Shown piece after piece: positions 54,224-63,018 of a stretch of 64,000 nucleotides of DNA (position 1 is its first letter; every line of letters begins with the position of its first letter). The translations under genes and the position numbers were made by a program. Origin of the DNA: Prosthecochloris sp. (lineage in GTDB: Bacteria > Bacteroidota > Chlorobiia > Chlorobiales > Chlorobiaceae). The notes under the pieces are model-generated. The model saw only the letters and a list, made by a program, of their open reading frames with translations. It was not told where the DNA came from and did not search any database. Where the stretch lies: assembly GCA_015482705.2 (NCBI GenBank), contig JADMLA020000008.1, positions 1 through 64,000 on the forward strand, in the 5' to 3' direction.

Positions 54224-54694
54224 ATGGAACCATCTTTTTTCGCCTTGTTCATCATTACATTCATGACCGGCATTGCCGGGGGCATCCTGATCGGGAAAAA
54301 AATCGAACCCACCACTGAAAACTGCTATGAAACACCAGTTCGAATAGGCCAGTCGAACATAATCGGTCGAGGTGCTTTTGCAAATCGCAACATAGAGAAC
54401 GGAGAGATCCTGGAGCACTGCCCGGTCATCGAACTCGATGAGAAAGACATCGGAGGAGAGCTGCTGAACTATGTTTTTTACGGAGAAAACGAGAAAACAA
54501 GATTGGTCGCTATGGGTAACGGAATGCTTTTCAACCACTCATCTTTCCCGAATGTCGCTTACTATCGTGATGAAACACCTCTCGGCCCTGAACTCATCAT
54601 CTACGCTCTGCGCGATATACGAAAAGGCGAAGAACTTTTCTACAACTACGGCAGTGATTGGTGGGAAACACGTAACATGAACGAAATCTCCTGA
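54224..54694 (+). CDS. membrane-anchored SET-domain protein
   Basis: A 156-residue protein. An N-terminal helix (FFALFIITFMTGIAGGILIG) precedes a compact SET domain with RGAFANRNIENGEIL, the SAM/active-site FNHSSFPNV and GEELFYNYGS near the end. SET proteins methylate lysines using SAM. GGGAG before the ATG at 54224 supports this start over the longer frame at 54176. No cysteine-rich post-SET domain is present. A bacterial, membrane-tethered SET protein is unusual; substrates are unknown. Confidence 0.85.
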   Translation: MEPSFFALFIITFMTGIAGGILIGKKIEPTTENCYETPVRIGQSNIIGRGAFANRNIENGEILEHCPVIELDEKDIGGELLNYVFYGENEKTRLVAMGNGMLFNHSSFPNVAYYRDETPLGPELIIYALRDIRKGEELFYNYGSDWWETRNMNEIS

Positions 54695-54703
54695 AAGAAC
54701 GAG

Positions 54704-54991
54704 TCATTCCATTTCCTCAACGACAACCCCCATGTTGAATATGAGCACCATGTTGCCGTCGTGCGCAAATTTTATCTTGTTCCCGTATTCGGTAGGCTCG
54801 ATATCGATCCTTCCCTCATAGATTTTGACCGGTTCTCCCGATGCCGAGTACACAGTCACTTTCCGCTCCAAACCAACCCATTTTGACTGAAAGTCCTTGA
54901 CACCCCGCTGAAATTTCTGCGAACAGCCGCCAAGGAGGAATATGGTCAGCAAACAGACAACAGCCGTGGTTTTTCTTCCCATGATCTTCAT
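54704..54991 (-). CDS. small lipoprotein at the end of the ADH operon
   Basis: A 95-residue lipoprotein with lipobox LLGGC (C23). The mature part is beta-rich (KVTVYSASGEPVKIYEGRID) and ends in FNMGVVVEEME. No family recognised. Its ATG shares one base with the ADH stop (TAATG). It is convergent with the SET-domain gene at 10 bases. Confidence 0.7.
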   Translation of the reverse strand: MKIMGRKTTAVVCLLTIFLLGGCSQKFQRGVKDFQSKWVGLERKVTVYSASGEPVKIYEGRIDIEPTEYGNKIKFAHDGNMVLIFNMGVVVEEME

Positions 54992-56175
54992 TATAAGCGC
55001 TGCTTCAGTATTTTTTTCATACTCTCGTCACTCAGTTCAACAGGATTGCTTTTGCAACGCGTGCACGAAACAATACCATCAATATCTTTCTCTTGAAAAC
55101 CGAACGCCCCAAGTTTCGGAAAATTCAATTCATTTTCCCAATCATCCAGTTTTTTCAACAGTGCATGGCAGCTTTCATCATCATCCATTGAAAAATCGGC
55201 GCAGAGCACTCTCCCTACCTGAGCGTACTTTACAAGAAACCGACCGGTATCGCCCCCCCTTTCACGAAGCTGAACCATATTTTCCATGGTTGCCGCACCA
55301 AGCAGTGTCGCACAAAGCACACCATGAGGTATGTCAATGTGACCGCCAATCGAAGATGCAAATCCATGAACAATACCCAGTCCGGCATTGACGAGAGCGA
55401 TTCCCGACATCAATGCAGCATAGGCCATTTTGGACCGAGCTTCAATATCCCTTGTTTCTGCCTGGCTGACCTGGATAAATGATTCCGAAAAATATTCGAG
55501 TCCGCTGAGAGCAACCGCATCGACATAAGGTGATCCAAAAGGTGATACAAAAGCTTCAATCAGCTGTGTCAATGCATCCATGCCGGAAGAAACGGTCAGC
55601 CAGCATGGCATGTCGAGCATGAGCACGGGATCGATAAGAACAGCTTCGGGAATAAAAGCAGGATGACGGAGAGAACGTTTGTAACCATTTCGGCCAACTT
55701 TGCTGATAACGGCATTGTTTGTTGCTTCGCTACCGGTACCTGAAGTTGTCGGAACGGCAATAAACGGCACTTTCGAACCATCATGAACTCTGTAACCGGG
55801 TAATCCCTCGATGTACAGTTCTACAGGTTCTTTTTTCAGAAGCATTGCCGATATTGCCTTTCCAGCATCGATCACACTTCCGCCACCTATCGCTACGACA
55901 ACATCGATACCTGTATTTCCATACTCCGTAACGGCTTGATCGATAATTTCAGGTGAAGGCTCTCCGGAAACAGTATACTGGCGGAACAAAAAGGAATCCG
56001 AGCACAAACGCTCGAGTAATAGAGAAAAACCCTCCGACTGCCGGAAAGACTTCGCACCGGTTACAAGGAGAACCTTTTTTCCAAATTCGCCGATCAGAAC
56101 CGGAAGTTGAAACAGCTTCCCTTCACCGAAAAAAACACGAGGCTGACGAAACAAGCCAAAATCAAGCAGAGTCAC
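54991..56175 (-). CDS. iron-containing (type III) alcohol dehydrogenase
   Basis: A 394-residue group III ADH. The nucleotide motif GGGS (97-100), VPTTSGTGSE (141-150), and metal ligands D200, H270 and H284 are present, but the fourth usual ligand is Q204 (DALTQ) instead of histidine. Some family branches share this change. It probably reduces an aldehyde or oxidises an alcohol with NAD(P). Its start overlaps the upstream membrane-protein gene by 14 bases. Confidence 0.9.
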   Translation of the reverse strand: MTLLDFGLFRQPRVFFGEGKLFQLPVLIGEFGKKVLLVTGAKSFRQSEGFSLLLERLCSDSFLFRQYTVSGEPSPEIIDQAVTEYGNTGIDVVVAIGGGSVIDAGKAISAMLLKKEPVELYIEGLPGYRVHDGSKVPFIAVPTTSGTGSEATNNAVISKVGRNGYKRSLRHPAFIPEAVLIDPVLMLDMPCWLTVSSGMDALTQLIEAFVSPFGSPYVDAVALSGLEYFSESFIQVSQAETRDIEARSKMAYAALMSGIALVNAGLGIVHGFASSIGGHIDIPHGVLCATLLGAATMENMVQLRERGGDTGRFLVKYAQVGRVLCADFSMDDDESCHALLKKLDDWENELNFPKLGAFGFQEKDIDGIVSCTRCKSNPVELSDESMKKILKQRL

Positions 56176-56581
56176 TATATTCAGAGTCTACACCTTTCAC
56201 CAGGACCGGTAGCATTAAAACAATCCCTGCAATAAGCGAAACTGCACCGAAAGGAGCAACAGTTTTTACCGCTGTCATGCCTATTCCGGCAAGATATGCC
56301 GAACCTGAATGCAGCAAACCTCCGATCAGAAGCCAGGATGCTATATTCGAGACAAGTGGCATACGTGCACCGAATCGATAAATCAGGTAACCAAACAAGA
56401 TATTGATCAACGCTTCCAAACTACCGTGTAAATGCGCTCCTGCAAGCATTTTTCGAACAGGACTATCCATCCAAAGTGGGTCCTGTCCCTGCAACATCTT
56501 CATCAAAAACATTCCAAGCCCGAGCGTCAGAACAAAATAGGCCGTTCCGACAACAATGTTTTTCTTTCCTGCAACGTTCAT
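56162..56581 (-). CDS. four-helix membrane protein of the ADH operon
   Basis: About 139 residues, four helices. AHLHGSLEALINILFGYLIY and later SGSAYLAGIGM give a histidine-rich first half. The arrangement is reminiscent of heme-binding styrene-oxide-isomerase-like proteins, but this is a visual impression. AAGGAG lies five bases before the ATG at 56581; the frame extends to 56611. It overlaps the ADH gene by 14 bases and is preceded by the WG-repeat gene. Confidence 0.7.
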   Translation of the reverse strand: MNVAGKKNIVVGTAYFVLTLGLGMFLMKMLQGQDPLWMDSPVRKMLAGAHLHGSLEALINILFGYLIYRFGARMPLVSNIASWLLIGGLLHSGSAYLAGIGMTAVKTVAPFGAVSLIAGIVLMLPVLVKGVDSEYSDSA

Positions 56582-56607
56582 CATCTCTCCTTGGCCGTTT
56601 ACGGTGT

Positions 56608-57759
56608 TCACATTTGTTTTTCACTCCATACAATCTTGCCGGCAGGATCGATATACGCTTCAGTGCCTTTGAAAGTAACCTTTGCGAGACCCTTGTGAAA
56701 ACTCTCTGCACGACTGAAACGTGGTTCGATAACCATCACGCCCGAAGTGTCGACGTATCCCCATTTCGTTGTTTTTCTAACAGGTGCCAGCCCACAACAG
56801 AACGGTTTGACTTCCCTGTATTCCAAAGGAACGATCTCTTTACCGCTTTTATCGATGAAGCCCCACTTGGCGCCCATCGCAACACGGGCATATCCACCGG
56901 AAAAGTTTTCAGCGGTGTCATAACGACAGTTTACAATACTGGTGCCTGTTGTATCGATAAAGCCCCACTTCCCTCCTGATTTAACTCTGGCGCGGCTTTC
57001 GATAAAACTCCATGCGTCATCGTATCGGGGTTTTATAACCATTGCGCCGGTCGTGTCGATAAAGCCCCACTTGGTACCGACCTTGACTTTCGCCCGGGTC
57101 CCCCAAAAGCTGTCAGCCTCCTCGTATACAGGGGGTACAACAAACCTGTTGGCTTTGTCAATATATCCCCATTTGCCATCTTTCCTGACCAAACCCAGAC
57201 CATGGGCAAAAAAATAACCCAGCTCGTATTCCGGTTCGATCACCATGCGCCCCGTTGTATCTATGGCACCGTATTTACCGTCAATCATCACGAAAGCCAA
57301 CCCTTCGGAAAAATGATAACCGAAATCATATGCCTGGGTTCCTATCCGTGCACCACTTTTTTCAATGTAGACCTGTTTACCATTGACGTGAACCCTTGCG
57401 AATCCTTTTTTGAAAGGTGTTATCTTCAGGTATTCCGGTTCGATGACATAGCTGCCAGTCGAGTCTATATAACCCCACTTTCCGTCGACTCTTACCGGAG
57501 CGAGACCATCTCGAAAAACATAAGCGATGTCATAATATGGCTCTATCACCATCTCTCCGTCAGGATCGATGTAACCGAACTTTCCCCCTTCATAAGCCAC
57601 ATACAGAGATTCAGGAGGAACAGCACGTGCTTCAGTCATCCTCTCCCCTCCCATGTTTCCACCATCCGGGGCACATCCCCCAACCATAAACAACAAACCC
57701 GCTGACATTACCCAGCGATACAGACGATCAATGCCCTTTACCTTCTCTTCGGCCAACAC
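56608..57759 (-). CDS. WG-repeat lipoprotein
   Basis: A 383-residue lipoprotein with lipobox MVGGC (C29) and about ten WG repeats (KWGYIDSTG, KWGFIDTTG, KWGYVDTSG and variants, each followed by an aromatic/acidic segment). WG repeats fold as a beta-propeller-like or solenoid structure at the cell surface; no activity is known. The start is a GTG inside the 3' end of the DUF134 gene, preceded by a G-run, so it is coupled to it. Confidence 0.9.
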   Translation of the reverse strand: MLAEEKVKGIDRLYRWVMSAGLLFMVGGCAPDGGNMGGERMTEARAVPPESLYVAYEGGKFGYIDPDGEMVIEPYYDIAYVFRDGLAPVRVDGKWGYIDSTGSYVIEPEYLKITPFKKGFARVHVNGKQVYIEKSGARIGTQAYDFGYHFSEGLAFVMIDGKYGAIDTTGRMVIEPEYELGYFFAHGLGLVRKDGKWGYIDKANRFVVPPVYEEADSFWGTRAKVKVGTKWGFIDTTGAMVIKPRYDDAWSFIESRARVKSGGKWGFIDTTGTSIVNCRYDTAENFSGGYARVAMGAKWGFIDKSGKEIVPLEYREVKPFCCGLAPVRKTTKWGYVDTSGVMVIEPRFSRAESFHKGLAKVTFKGTEAYIDPAGKIVWSEKQM

Positions 57760-58216
57760 CGCACCCCCCTTTTCTTATCATTGTCGCTCCACACTCGGAG
57801 CATTTCATTGAACGGCAAGGAACACCTGGATTGTGTTCTGCCTCGTATCCGCATTTCGGACACACACACAACTCCTTTTCCGTACCACTGGTTTCTTCAC
57901 TCTTCATAAAAACACCTCCTTCAAATATGATTGACTTCCCGTACACAAAAGCTTCGGCAACCTTTTTATGCGCAGACTCGAGAATGCGTCCAAACGTCTG
58001 ACGGGACACATGCATTTTTTCTGCAGCCTCTGCCTGATAAAGCCTCTCGAGATCCGCCAACCTGATTGCCTCGAGCTCATCGACGGTAACGATAACTTCT
58101 TCGAGCCGGCTTCTAGGGGTATTTTGTGGCTTGAAGCACCGAACTCTCGGTACATCCTCCACTCTTCGACAACTTTTCGGCCGCCCTGCCCCTTGGCGTC
58201 TCAACATTGCAACCAT
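57728..58216 (-). CDS. DUF134 DNA-binding regulator with a zinc-ribbon-like tail
   Basis: A 162-residue protein. The DUF134 core (CRRVEDVPRVRCFKP, then LEAIRLADLERLYQAEAAEKM and VSRQTFGRILESA) is a helix-turn-helix domain. The C-terminus has CPKCGYEAEHNPGVPC...CSECGA, two CxxC pairs that probably bind zinc or an Fe-S cluster. The ATG at 58216 follows AAAGGAG 12 bases upstream; the frame runs to 58300. It heads the coupled WG/membrane/ADH/lipoprotein run and is likely its regulator. Confidence 0.9.
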   Translation of the reverse strand: MVAMLRRQGAGRPKSCRRVEDVPRVRCFKPQNTPRSRLEEVIVTVDELEAIRLADLERLYQAEAAEKMHVSRQTFGRILESAHKKVAEAFVYGKSIIFEGGVFMKSEETSGTEKELCVCPKCGYEAEHNPGVPCRSMKCSECGATMIRKGGCGVGRREGKGH

Positions 58217-58330
58217 AACAGGTTTTTTCTCCTTTGAACTTTCGATGACACTTCGAATCAAACGAGGAAATATAACAACAACCGGCTGTTTTGAGAACAT
58301 GCCGGTTGTAACGCATACTCTCGCTGAACC

Positions 58331-59347
58331 TCAATCCTCTACACAAATTTCCGCTTTTGAAATCGCATTGGCTGTCACAACGATCAGTATCAGAATAACC
58401 AAAGCCAAAACCGCGAGTTCGAACAATACAAGATTCTTGTAAAATACACTATGCGTCATATGAAACATGACCACTGTCGCAAGCGTCTTTGCTGCAAGTG
58501 GAAAGGAATATGCCCACCATGAAAGAAAGAAATTGATTTTCGCGAGAATCTGAACCTTGAAAAGAATCAGAATGAACATGAAGAGTGAAAAGTAGTACAA
58601 TACCCTTGAAAATCCGTCGAGTCCCGCATCATGTCCGGCAAGTCCGGCAAGCTTTATATAGGCTATAAAAGCGATAGCAGGTGGAGCGAACAAAATGAAT
58701 AACGTGGGCAACAATCTGTCAGGAATCGGTGGATGGAAAATCATTCTATACATCACGATAGTAAACAATGCGATCCAAAAAACCAGCCCAACAGAGAAAA
58801 AGAACCATGATATCTCGACAAAACCATGCGGAACACCGGCAATAGGAACGATAAGTGAACCAACTATGGGGATGAACCATCCTGGAGTCATATGCTCAAT
58901 CTTGAAGTGGGTATGCCTGATCCAAATGGAAATAATAACGATTGAAGCGATAAACTGCAGGATCGCTCCCGTAATCCAGAGGTAGTAGGATACCTGCATG
59001 TCACGATCGAGATACGCAACGCTCAGCACAAGGAATATTTTCGCAACCAGAGGAAAAAAGTTGATTTTTACCGGATGATTGAACTCCTTACCGAGAGTAT
59101 CGGGATGCCGCACCAACTTGGCCGCATAAATCAGCCCCACCAGCACAAAAAGGGCGATTGTTATATACACCAGTATCGTTGCCGGTGTTTCGAGAACAGG
59201 AAGAATTCCGTCTCCACCGTGTCCTCCTACTTTTTGAACTGCAAGAGAAAAACCCGCCATGCCGAGTACGATAGCAAAAAACGTTATATGGAAATTTTGC
59301 AACCGAAGGCTTTTCTCCTCTGTAGCCGTCACTGCATTGTTGCTCAT
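58331..59347 (-). CDS. TDT-family (TehA/SLAC1-like) anion channel or exporter
   Basis: A 338-residue membrane protein with about ten helices. The family pattern VAKIFLVLSVAYLDRDMQV, then HMTPGWFIPIVGSLIVPIAG and the later ILFAPPAIAFIAYI matches the tellurite-resistance/dicarboxylate transporter (TDT) group that exports sulfite or conducts anions. It starts 33 bases after the OsmC gene and is followed by the DUF134 gene. Confidence 0.85.
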   Translation of the reverse strand: MSNNAVTATEEKSLRLQNFHITFFAIVLGMAGFSLAVQKVGGHGGDGILPVLETPATILVYITIALFVLVGLIYAAKLVRHPDTLGKEFNHPVKINFFPLVAKIFLVLSVAYLDRDMQVSYYLWITGAILQFIASIVIISIWIRHTHFKIEHMTPGWFIPIVGSLIVPIAGVPHGFVEISWFFFSVGLVFWIALFTIVMYRMIFHPPIPDRLLPTLFILFAPPAIAFIAYIKLAGLAGHDAGLDGFSRVLYYFSLFMFILILFKVQILAKINFFLSWWAYSFPLAAKTLATVVMFHMTHSVFYKNLVLFELAVLALVILILIVVTANAISKAEICVED

Positions 59348-59380
59348 ATCGTCACTATTGATTTATAAGGTTGAAGAATA

Positions 59381-59788
59381 TTACTCATCGACTACACTAG
59401 TCACTACTTCAAATTCCGGAGCTTCCTGAATGTGCTTTTTCACCGCACAGAGATTTGCCGCCTTTACCAGAGCATCGTGATATTTCCGGGGAAAAACTTC
59501 CGGAACCTGAATTTCCAAAGAGATTTTCCCGATACCTTTGCCGTCCTCCTTTTTATGTTGCTTCTGCACAATTCGAATGTCATCCGTAGGTATGTTTCTC
59601 TGCTCACAGAATGAATAAACATAAATGCCGGCACATGTTCCTATCGAAGCGAGAAACAGCATGAACGGTTCTGGCGCCGTTCCTTCTCCTCCATTTCTCT
59701 CGGACTGATCGGTTTCAATCGTAAAGCCACGATATGCAGCGTTCACTTTTTTGCCGCCACCGGAAGTGATAATCATGGTGTTATGCAT
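59381..59788 (-). CDS. OsmC-family protein
   Basis: A 135-residue OsmC/YhfA-type protein. GGEGTAPEPFMLFLASIGTC (33-52) and CEQRNIPTDDI (61 on) are conserved; the cysteines C52 and C61 and a later C in ANLCAVKKH are present. OsmC proteins reduce organic hydroperoxides using thiols, though this YhfA-like branch may do something else. It is the first gene of the minus-strand run into the TDT gene. Confidence 0.88.
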   Translation of the reverse strand: MHNTMIITSGGGKKVNAAYRGFTIETDQSERNGGEGTAPEPFMLFLASIGTCAGIYVYSFCEQRNIPTDDIRIVQKQHKKEDGKGIGKISLEIQVPEVFPRKYHDALVKAANLCAVKKHIQEAPEFEVVTSVVDE

Positions 59789-59992
59789 AACTCTTGTTTC
59801 TTTTATCCTGGTTAGTGTTACTTATCTCCACCTCATATATTCCCGTATGAATATGCACTATTTTAATTGAAAAACAAGAACGCATGATACACCTTGCCAG
59901 GGGAGATGTACGACAAAGATAATTATAAGCATATGCCCGTTATATCGCAACAGGAAAAGCCAAAATCACAAAAAAAGCGATTAGAGTACCGT

Positions 59993-61300
59993 TTAATCGG
60001 TATGCTTGCGTCTCATGCAATAATAGCAGCCGTCGTATGCCGGATTTTCTCTAACCGCCAGCTCATATAGGGGGTAGAAAGCCTTGTTGGATTCATTCAT
60101 TTTCGTCAACTGCCGGCAATCAGGAAAGTGCAATTCTTTTGTACGAATATTGGCAATGTAGGTAAAGACAGGTCCACCCCTCTCTTCGGTTATCTTTATC
60201 ATGGCAAGAACACTCATTGCAACGGCAATCGCAGTCAACTCTTTTATGCTGTTCCAATCAGGAGTATAACCGTTTTTAAACCGCTGATAACGATCCTCAT
60301 ACGCCTTGAAAGCATGTAAAGCGTTCCAGGTAACCAGACGATCGATTCTCCAGTTCTTTGCAGGAACCCGTTGCCAGTCTTCGTGTTCAAGTTTCGTAGG
60401 AGGAGAAACATCTTCACGGTTCCATGCATCGACCATACGTAAAACATCACTCTTGAAAGCAGTATCCGCCAAAATTTCATCAATAGCACCATTCAGGTCT
60501 CTCTCGTACTCTGTATGCCAGTTACCCATATACCCTGCAGTATGATGAGGTACGGTTGCATCCTGAATGGCATGGAGGACATTGCTGAATGCATCAAAGC
60601 TTCCGGAACGAATTGCATAGCCGTACCAATAATGAGCGAGATTATCGACAGGCATAAACACACTGCAAGGAATACCTTTGCCCGACTCACCCATACAGTC
60701 GGCCAATGGAAATCTTGCTTTCAGTTCACTCTTGACGTTTCGATAAATCCCCTTATCTTCAGGAAACGAGTACCGATCTAGAGATGGAGAACAGTTTCTA
60801 TACCATTTGTGACATGAAGCATGAACATATTCATCGTTGAGCCACCAGTTCAACCCCTCATCGATTTTCATTCCACTGATACGTGAAAGGATTTCCCCAA
60901 AAAACGTTTCGACATCCTCGATCTCAATAGCATCGCTTGCATCCTGAAACTCCTCGGAGCTTGCCGATCCTCTTTTATAGCTATACCCGTCGTAGTCATC
61001 GAAACGTCCGGGCCCTTTTTTTATATCGATGAAATGATTGAATGCCGTAAGATTTTTTCCACCTTCTGAATAATGCCCTTCGTCACTGTCTTCGAGTAAA
61101 TCAGTACTATGAGGATTATCCCGGCCGAGATCGACATCAACAAACTCGAGGTCACGCATTGTATCGGTTGCCGCAGATCCCGACACTATACGATTGATGA
61201 GAGGGTCACTCCCTATAGTCCTCTCTTTTATGCCGTTGAAAATTTCATGAAACAGCTCTACAGCCTTTTTTGTCGATGCTCGATGGCTACCGCCCCACAT
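59993..61300 (-). CDS. zinc phospholipase C/S1-P1-like protein with an Ada-like zinc-binding C-terminus
   Basis: A 435-residue protein. The N-terminal domain carries the trinuclear-zinc pattern of bacterial phospholipase C and S1/P1 nucleases: W2, H6, FNHFID (H89), H243xxxD247, H252/H253 and H262xxxE266. The last about 50 residues have H391xxxC395 and C425xxC428 (HFPDC, CYYC), similar to Ada-type metal-binding modules. The ATG at 61300 is preceded by GGAGG seven bases upstream, which decides the start over a TTG at 61306. There is no signal peptide, although most relatives are exported with Trp as mature residue 1. Confidence 0.75.
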   Translation of the reverse strand: MWGGSHRASTKKAVELFHEIFNGIKERTIGSDPLINRIVSGSAATDTMRDLEFVDVDLGRDNPHSTDLLEDSDEGHYSEGGKNLTAFNHFIDIKKGPGRFDDYDGYSYKRGSASSEEFQDASDAIEIEDVETFFGEILSRISGMKIDEGLNWWLNDEYVHASCHKWYRNCSPSLDRYSFPEDKGIYRNVKSELKARFPLADCMGESGKGIPCSVFMPVDNLAHYWYGYAIRSGSFDAFSNVLHAIQDATVPHHTAGYMGNWHTEYERDLNGAIDEILADTAFKSDVLRMVDAWNREDVSPPTKLEHEDWQRVPAKNWRIDRLVTWNALHAFKAYEDRYQRFKNGYTPDWNSIKELTAIAVAMSVLAMIKITEERGGPVFTYIANIRTKELHFPDCRQLTKMNESNKAFYPLYELAVRENPAYDGCYYCMRRKHTD

Positions 61301-61307
61301 AAGCAAA

Positions 61308-61312
61308 CCTCC
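61308..61312 (-). promoter_or_regulatory. ribosome-binding site fixing the phospholipase-like start
   Basis: GGAGG on the minus strand, seven bases before the ATG at 61300, placing Trp directly after the initiator Met. Confidence 0.7.
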
Positions 61313-61360
61313 GTCAGTAAACTTTTATTGAGAATTGTCCAATCGTTATAATCCCAGAAA

Positions 61361-62110
61361 TCAACAAAGAGACATAAAAAAAACAGCACCCGCTCCCCAC
61401 ACCAACGCTTCGGTGAGTTCGCTCGAAGCACCGAGAACATCACCAGTGACACCTTCAATTTTTTTAAGACTGAGAAAACCGCTGAAAGCGACACTCACCG
61501 ATGCGGCAAGTAGCGCAAAGCCAAAAGGCAAAAAAATACCGTTGAAGAGAACAAAGAGAATGATGAAAGAAATGGATACGGATGAAACCAGGTGCAGTGG
61601 ACCGGCGCCGTCAACGAAGCCGGAGGCTGTTCCACCTTCATTGCGAGCATATGGAAGCGATGAAGCAAGTAATACCTGCGAAAGACGAGCCAGTACAACT
61701 CCGGATACAATCCAATCGTATAGACCAAGAGAAATAAGTTTGACAAGAACAACCCATTTGAAAATGAAAAGAAGGACAAGCGAGAGAGCACCGAACGAAC
61801 CAACTGCAGGATCTTTCATAATGCGCAAACGCCTCTCTACATTTCCCCCTCCGAAAAAGCCGTCGGCGACATCGGCAAAACCGTCGACATGAATCCCTCT
61901 TGTCAACAAAACACCTGCAAGCAGAACTACTGCCGCAGCAAACTCACTCCAACCGGCAGCCATCGAAAGATAACCTGCGCCAGCCTGGATAAGCCCCAGT
62001 AAAAGGCCGACAACGGGAAACCAGTGGAGAGCAGAACAGAAACGAACTGCCTCTTTTCCCGGTATTGGCAGCACTGTCAGTGTACGTAAAGCCGTTACGA
62101 GACCTCTCAA
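61361..62110 (-). CDS. cobS: adenosylcobinamide-GDP ribazoletransferase CobS
   Basis: A 249-residue membrane enzyme that joins adenosylcobinamide-GDP and alpha-ribazole in cobalamin synthesis. The family motif GIHVDGFADVADGFFGG is intact and several helices surround it. The start is a TTG overlapping the hydrolase stop as TTGA, with the usual MRGLVTALRTLT N-terminus, so translation is probably coupled to the hydrolase gene. Confidence 0.94.
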   Translation of the reverse strand: MRGLVTALRTLTVLPIPGKEAVRFCSALHWFPVVGLLLGLIQAGAGYLSMAAGWSEFAAAVVLLAGVLLTRGIHVDGFADVADGFFGGGNVERRLRIMKDPAVGSFGALSLVLLFIFKWVVLVKLISLGLYDWIVSGVVLARLSQVLLASSLPYARNEGGTASGFVDGAGPLHLVSSVSISFIILFVLFNGIFLPFGFALLAASVSVAFSGFLSLKKIEGVTGDVLGASSELTEALVWGAGAVFFMSLC

Positions 62111-63000
62111 AATATCTTCATTGATTTTTGTAGAAACAACAAGACAGCAGTGACAAACGACTCGGGAGTCTCTTCCTGAGGAAGGTGACCGCAGTCGGGA
62201 ATGACCTCGAGTTTCGCGCCGGGAATCTCGCCGGCCAACCTGAGACTTTCCTCTGTCTTCACGGTCAGATCATGCTCTCCGGTTATCACCAAAGCGGGAA
62301 CCTCGAGGCTCCCGAGTTTCTTTTCAAGACCGAGATGATGCGTTTCAAGAAAAAGTTCCCAGAAAGCTCTCGACCAGTTCCCGACCATAAGATCCTTTTT
62401 GTAAGCGATCAGCGTTTCTTCACTCAACAAAGCCTTGTTATGCCAGAAACCACGAATATTTCTGTCATACAACCTTGCTATCAGAAACTTCATAATCCTT
62501 GAGAATACAGGGCTCATTCCGGTGAGCAGCGGTTTCAGGAAAGTCGGCACTTCACTGGTGGCATATCCACTATACACCATTGCCCCAGCAAGCACAAGCC
62601 CTTCTACGTGACCGGGATACCGCAAGGCAACAAGCAGTGCCAGCGTCCCTCCGGTTGAATTACCGACAAGAATTGCCTTTTTGTGACCAACCTCTTCAAT
62701 GAGCCGCACAACCAGATCACTTTGGGCTTCAGGTGAGTAACGAACATTGTTTTCCGGAGAAGGGACCGGACGTGATGTCAATCCGAAAGCAGGCCGATCA
62801 AAAACAAGCACTGTCGCCTTCTCCGAAAGAGGGACGACAACATCACGCCATGAACGAATACTGAGAAAACTTCCATGAAGGAGAACAATCAAAGGGTCTC
62901 CTTTTCCGAAAATCTTGTAATGGACCCTGAAGCCGCCGGATTCGAAAAAGCGGCTGTCGGCATCAGCGTATTTTTTCTGGAGTTGCAAAAATGCATTCAT
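62107..63000 (-). CDS. alpha/beta hydrolase in the cobalamin operon
   Basis: A 297-residue alpha/beta hydrolase. The oxyanion-region HG at 42-43, the nucleophile elbow GNSTGG (S115) and the late GEHDLTVK and GHLPQEE (Asp, His) complete the triad. Its substrate is unknown. It is placed between cobT and cobS and overlaps cobS by four bases, so it may process a cobalamin precursor or a lipid. It is not a typical cobC or cobU. Confidence 0.85.
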   Translation of the reverse strand: MNAFLQLQKKYADADSRFFESGGFRVHYKIFGKGDPLIVLLHGSFLSIRSWRDVVVPLSEKATVLVFDRPAFGLTSRPVPSPENNVRYSPEAQSDLVVRLIEEVGHKKAILVGNSTGGTLALLVALRYPGHVEGLVLAGAMVYSGYATSEVPTFLKPLLTGMSPVFSRIMKFLIARLYDRNIRGFWHNKALLSEETLIAYKKDLMVGNWSRAFWELFLETHHLGLEKKLGSLEVPALVITGEHDLTVKTEESLRLAGEIPGAKLEVIPDCGHLPQEETPESFVTAVLLFLQKSMKIF

Positions 63001-63018
63001 GAGAGTTGATAGCAGACC

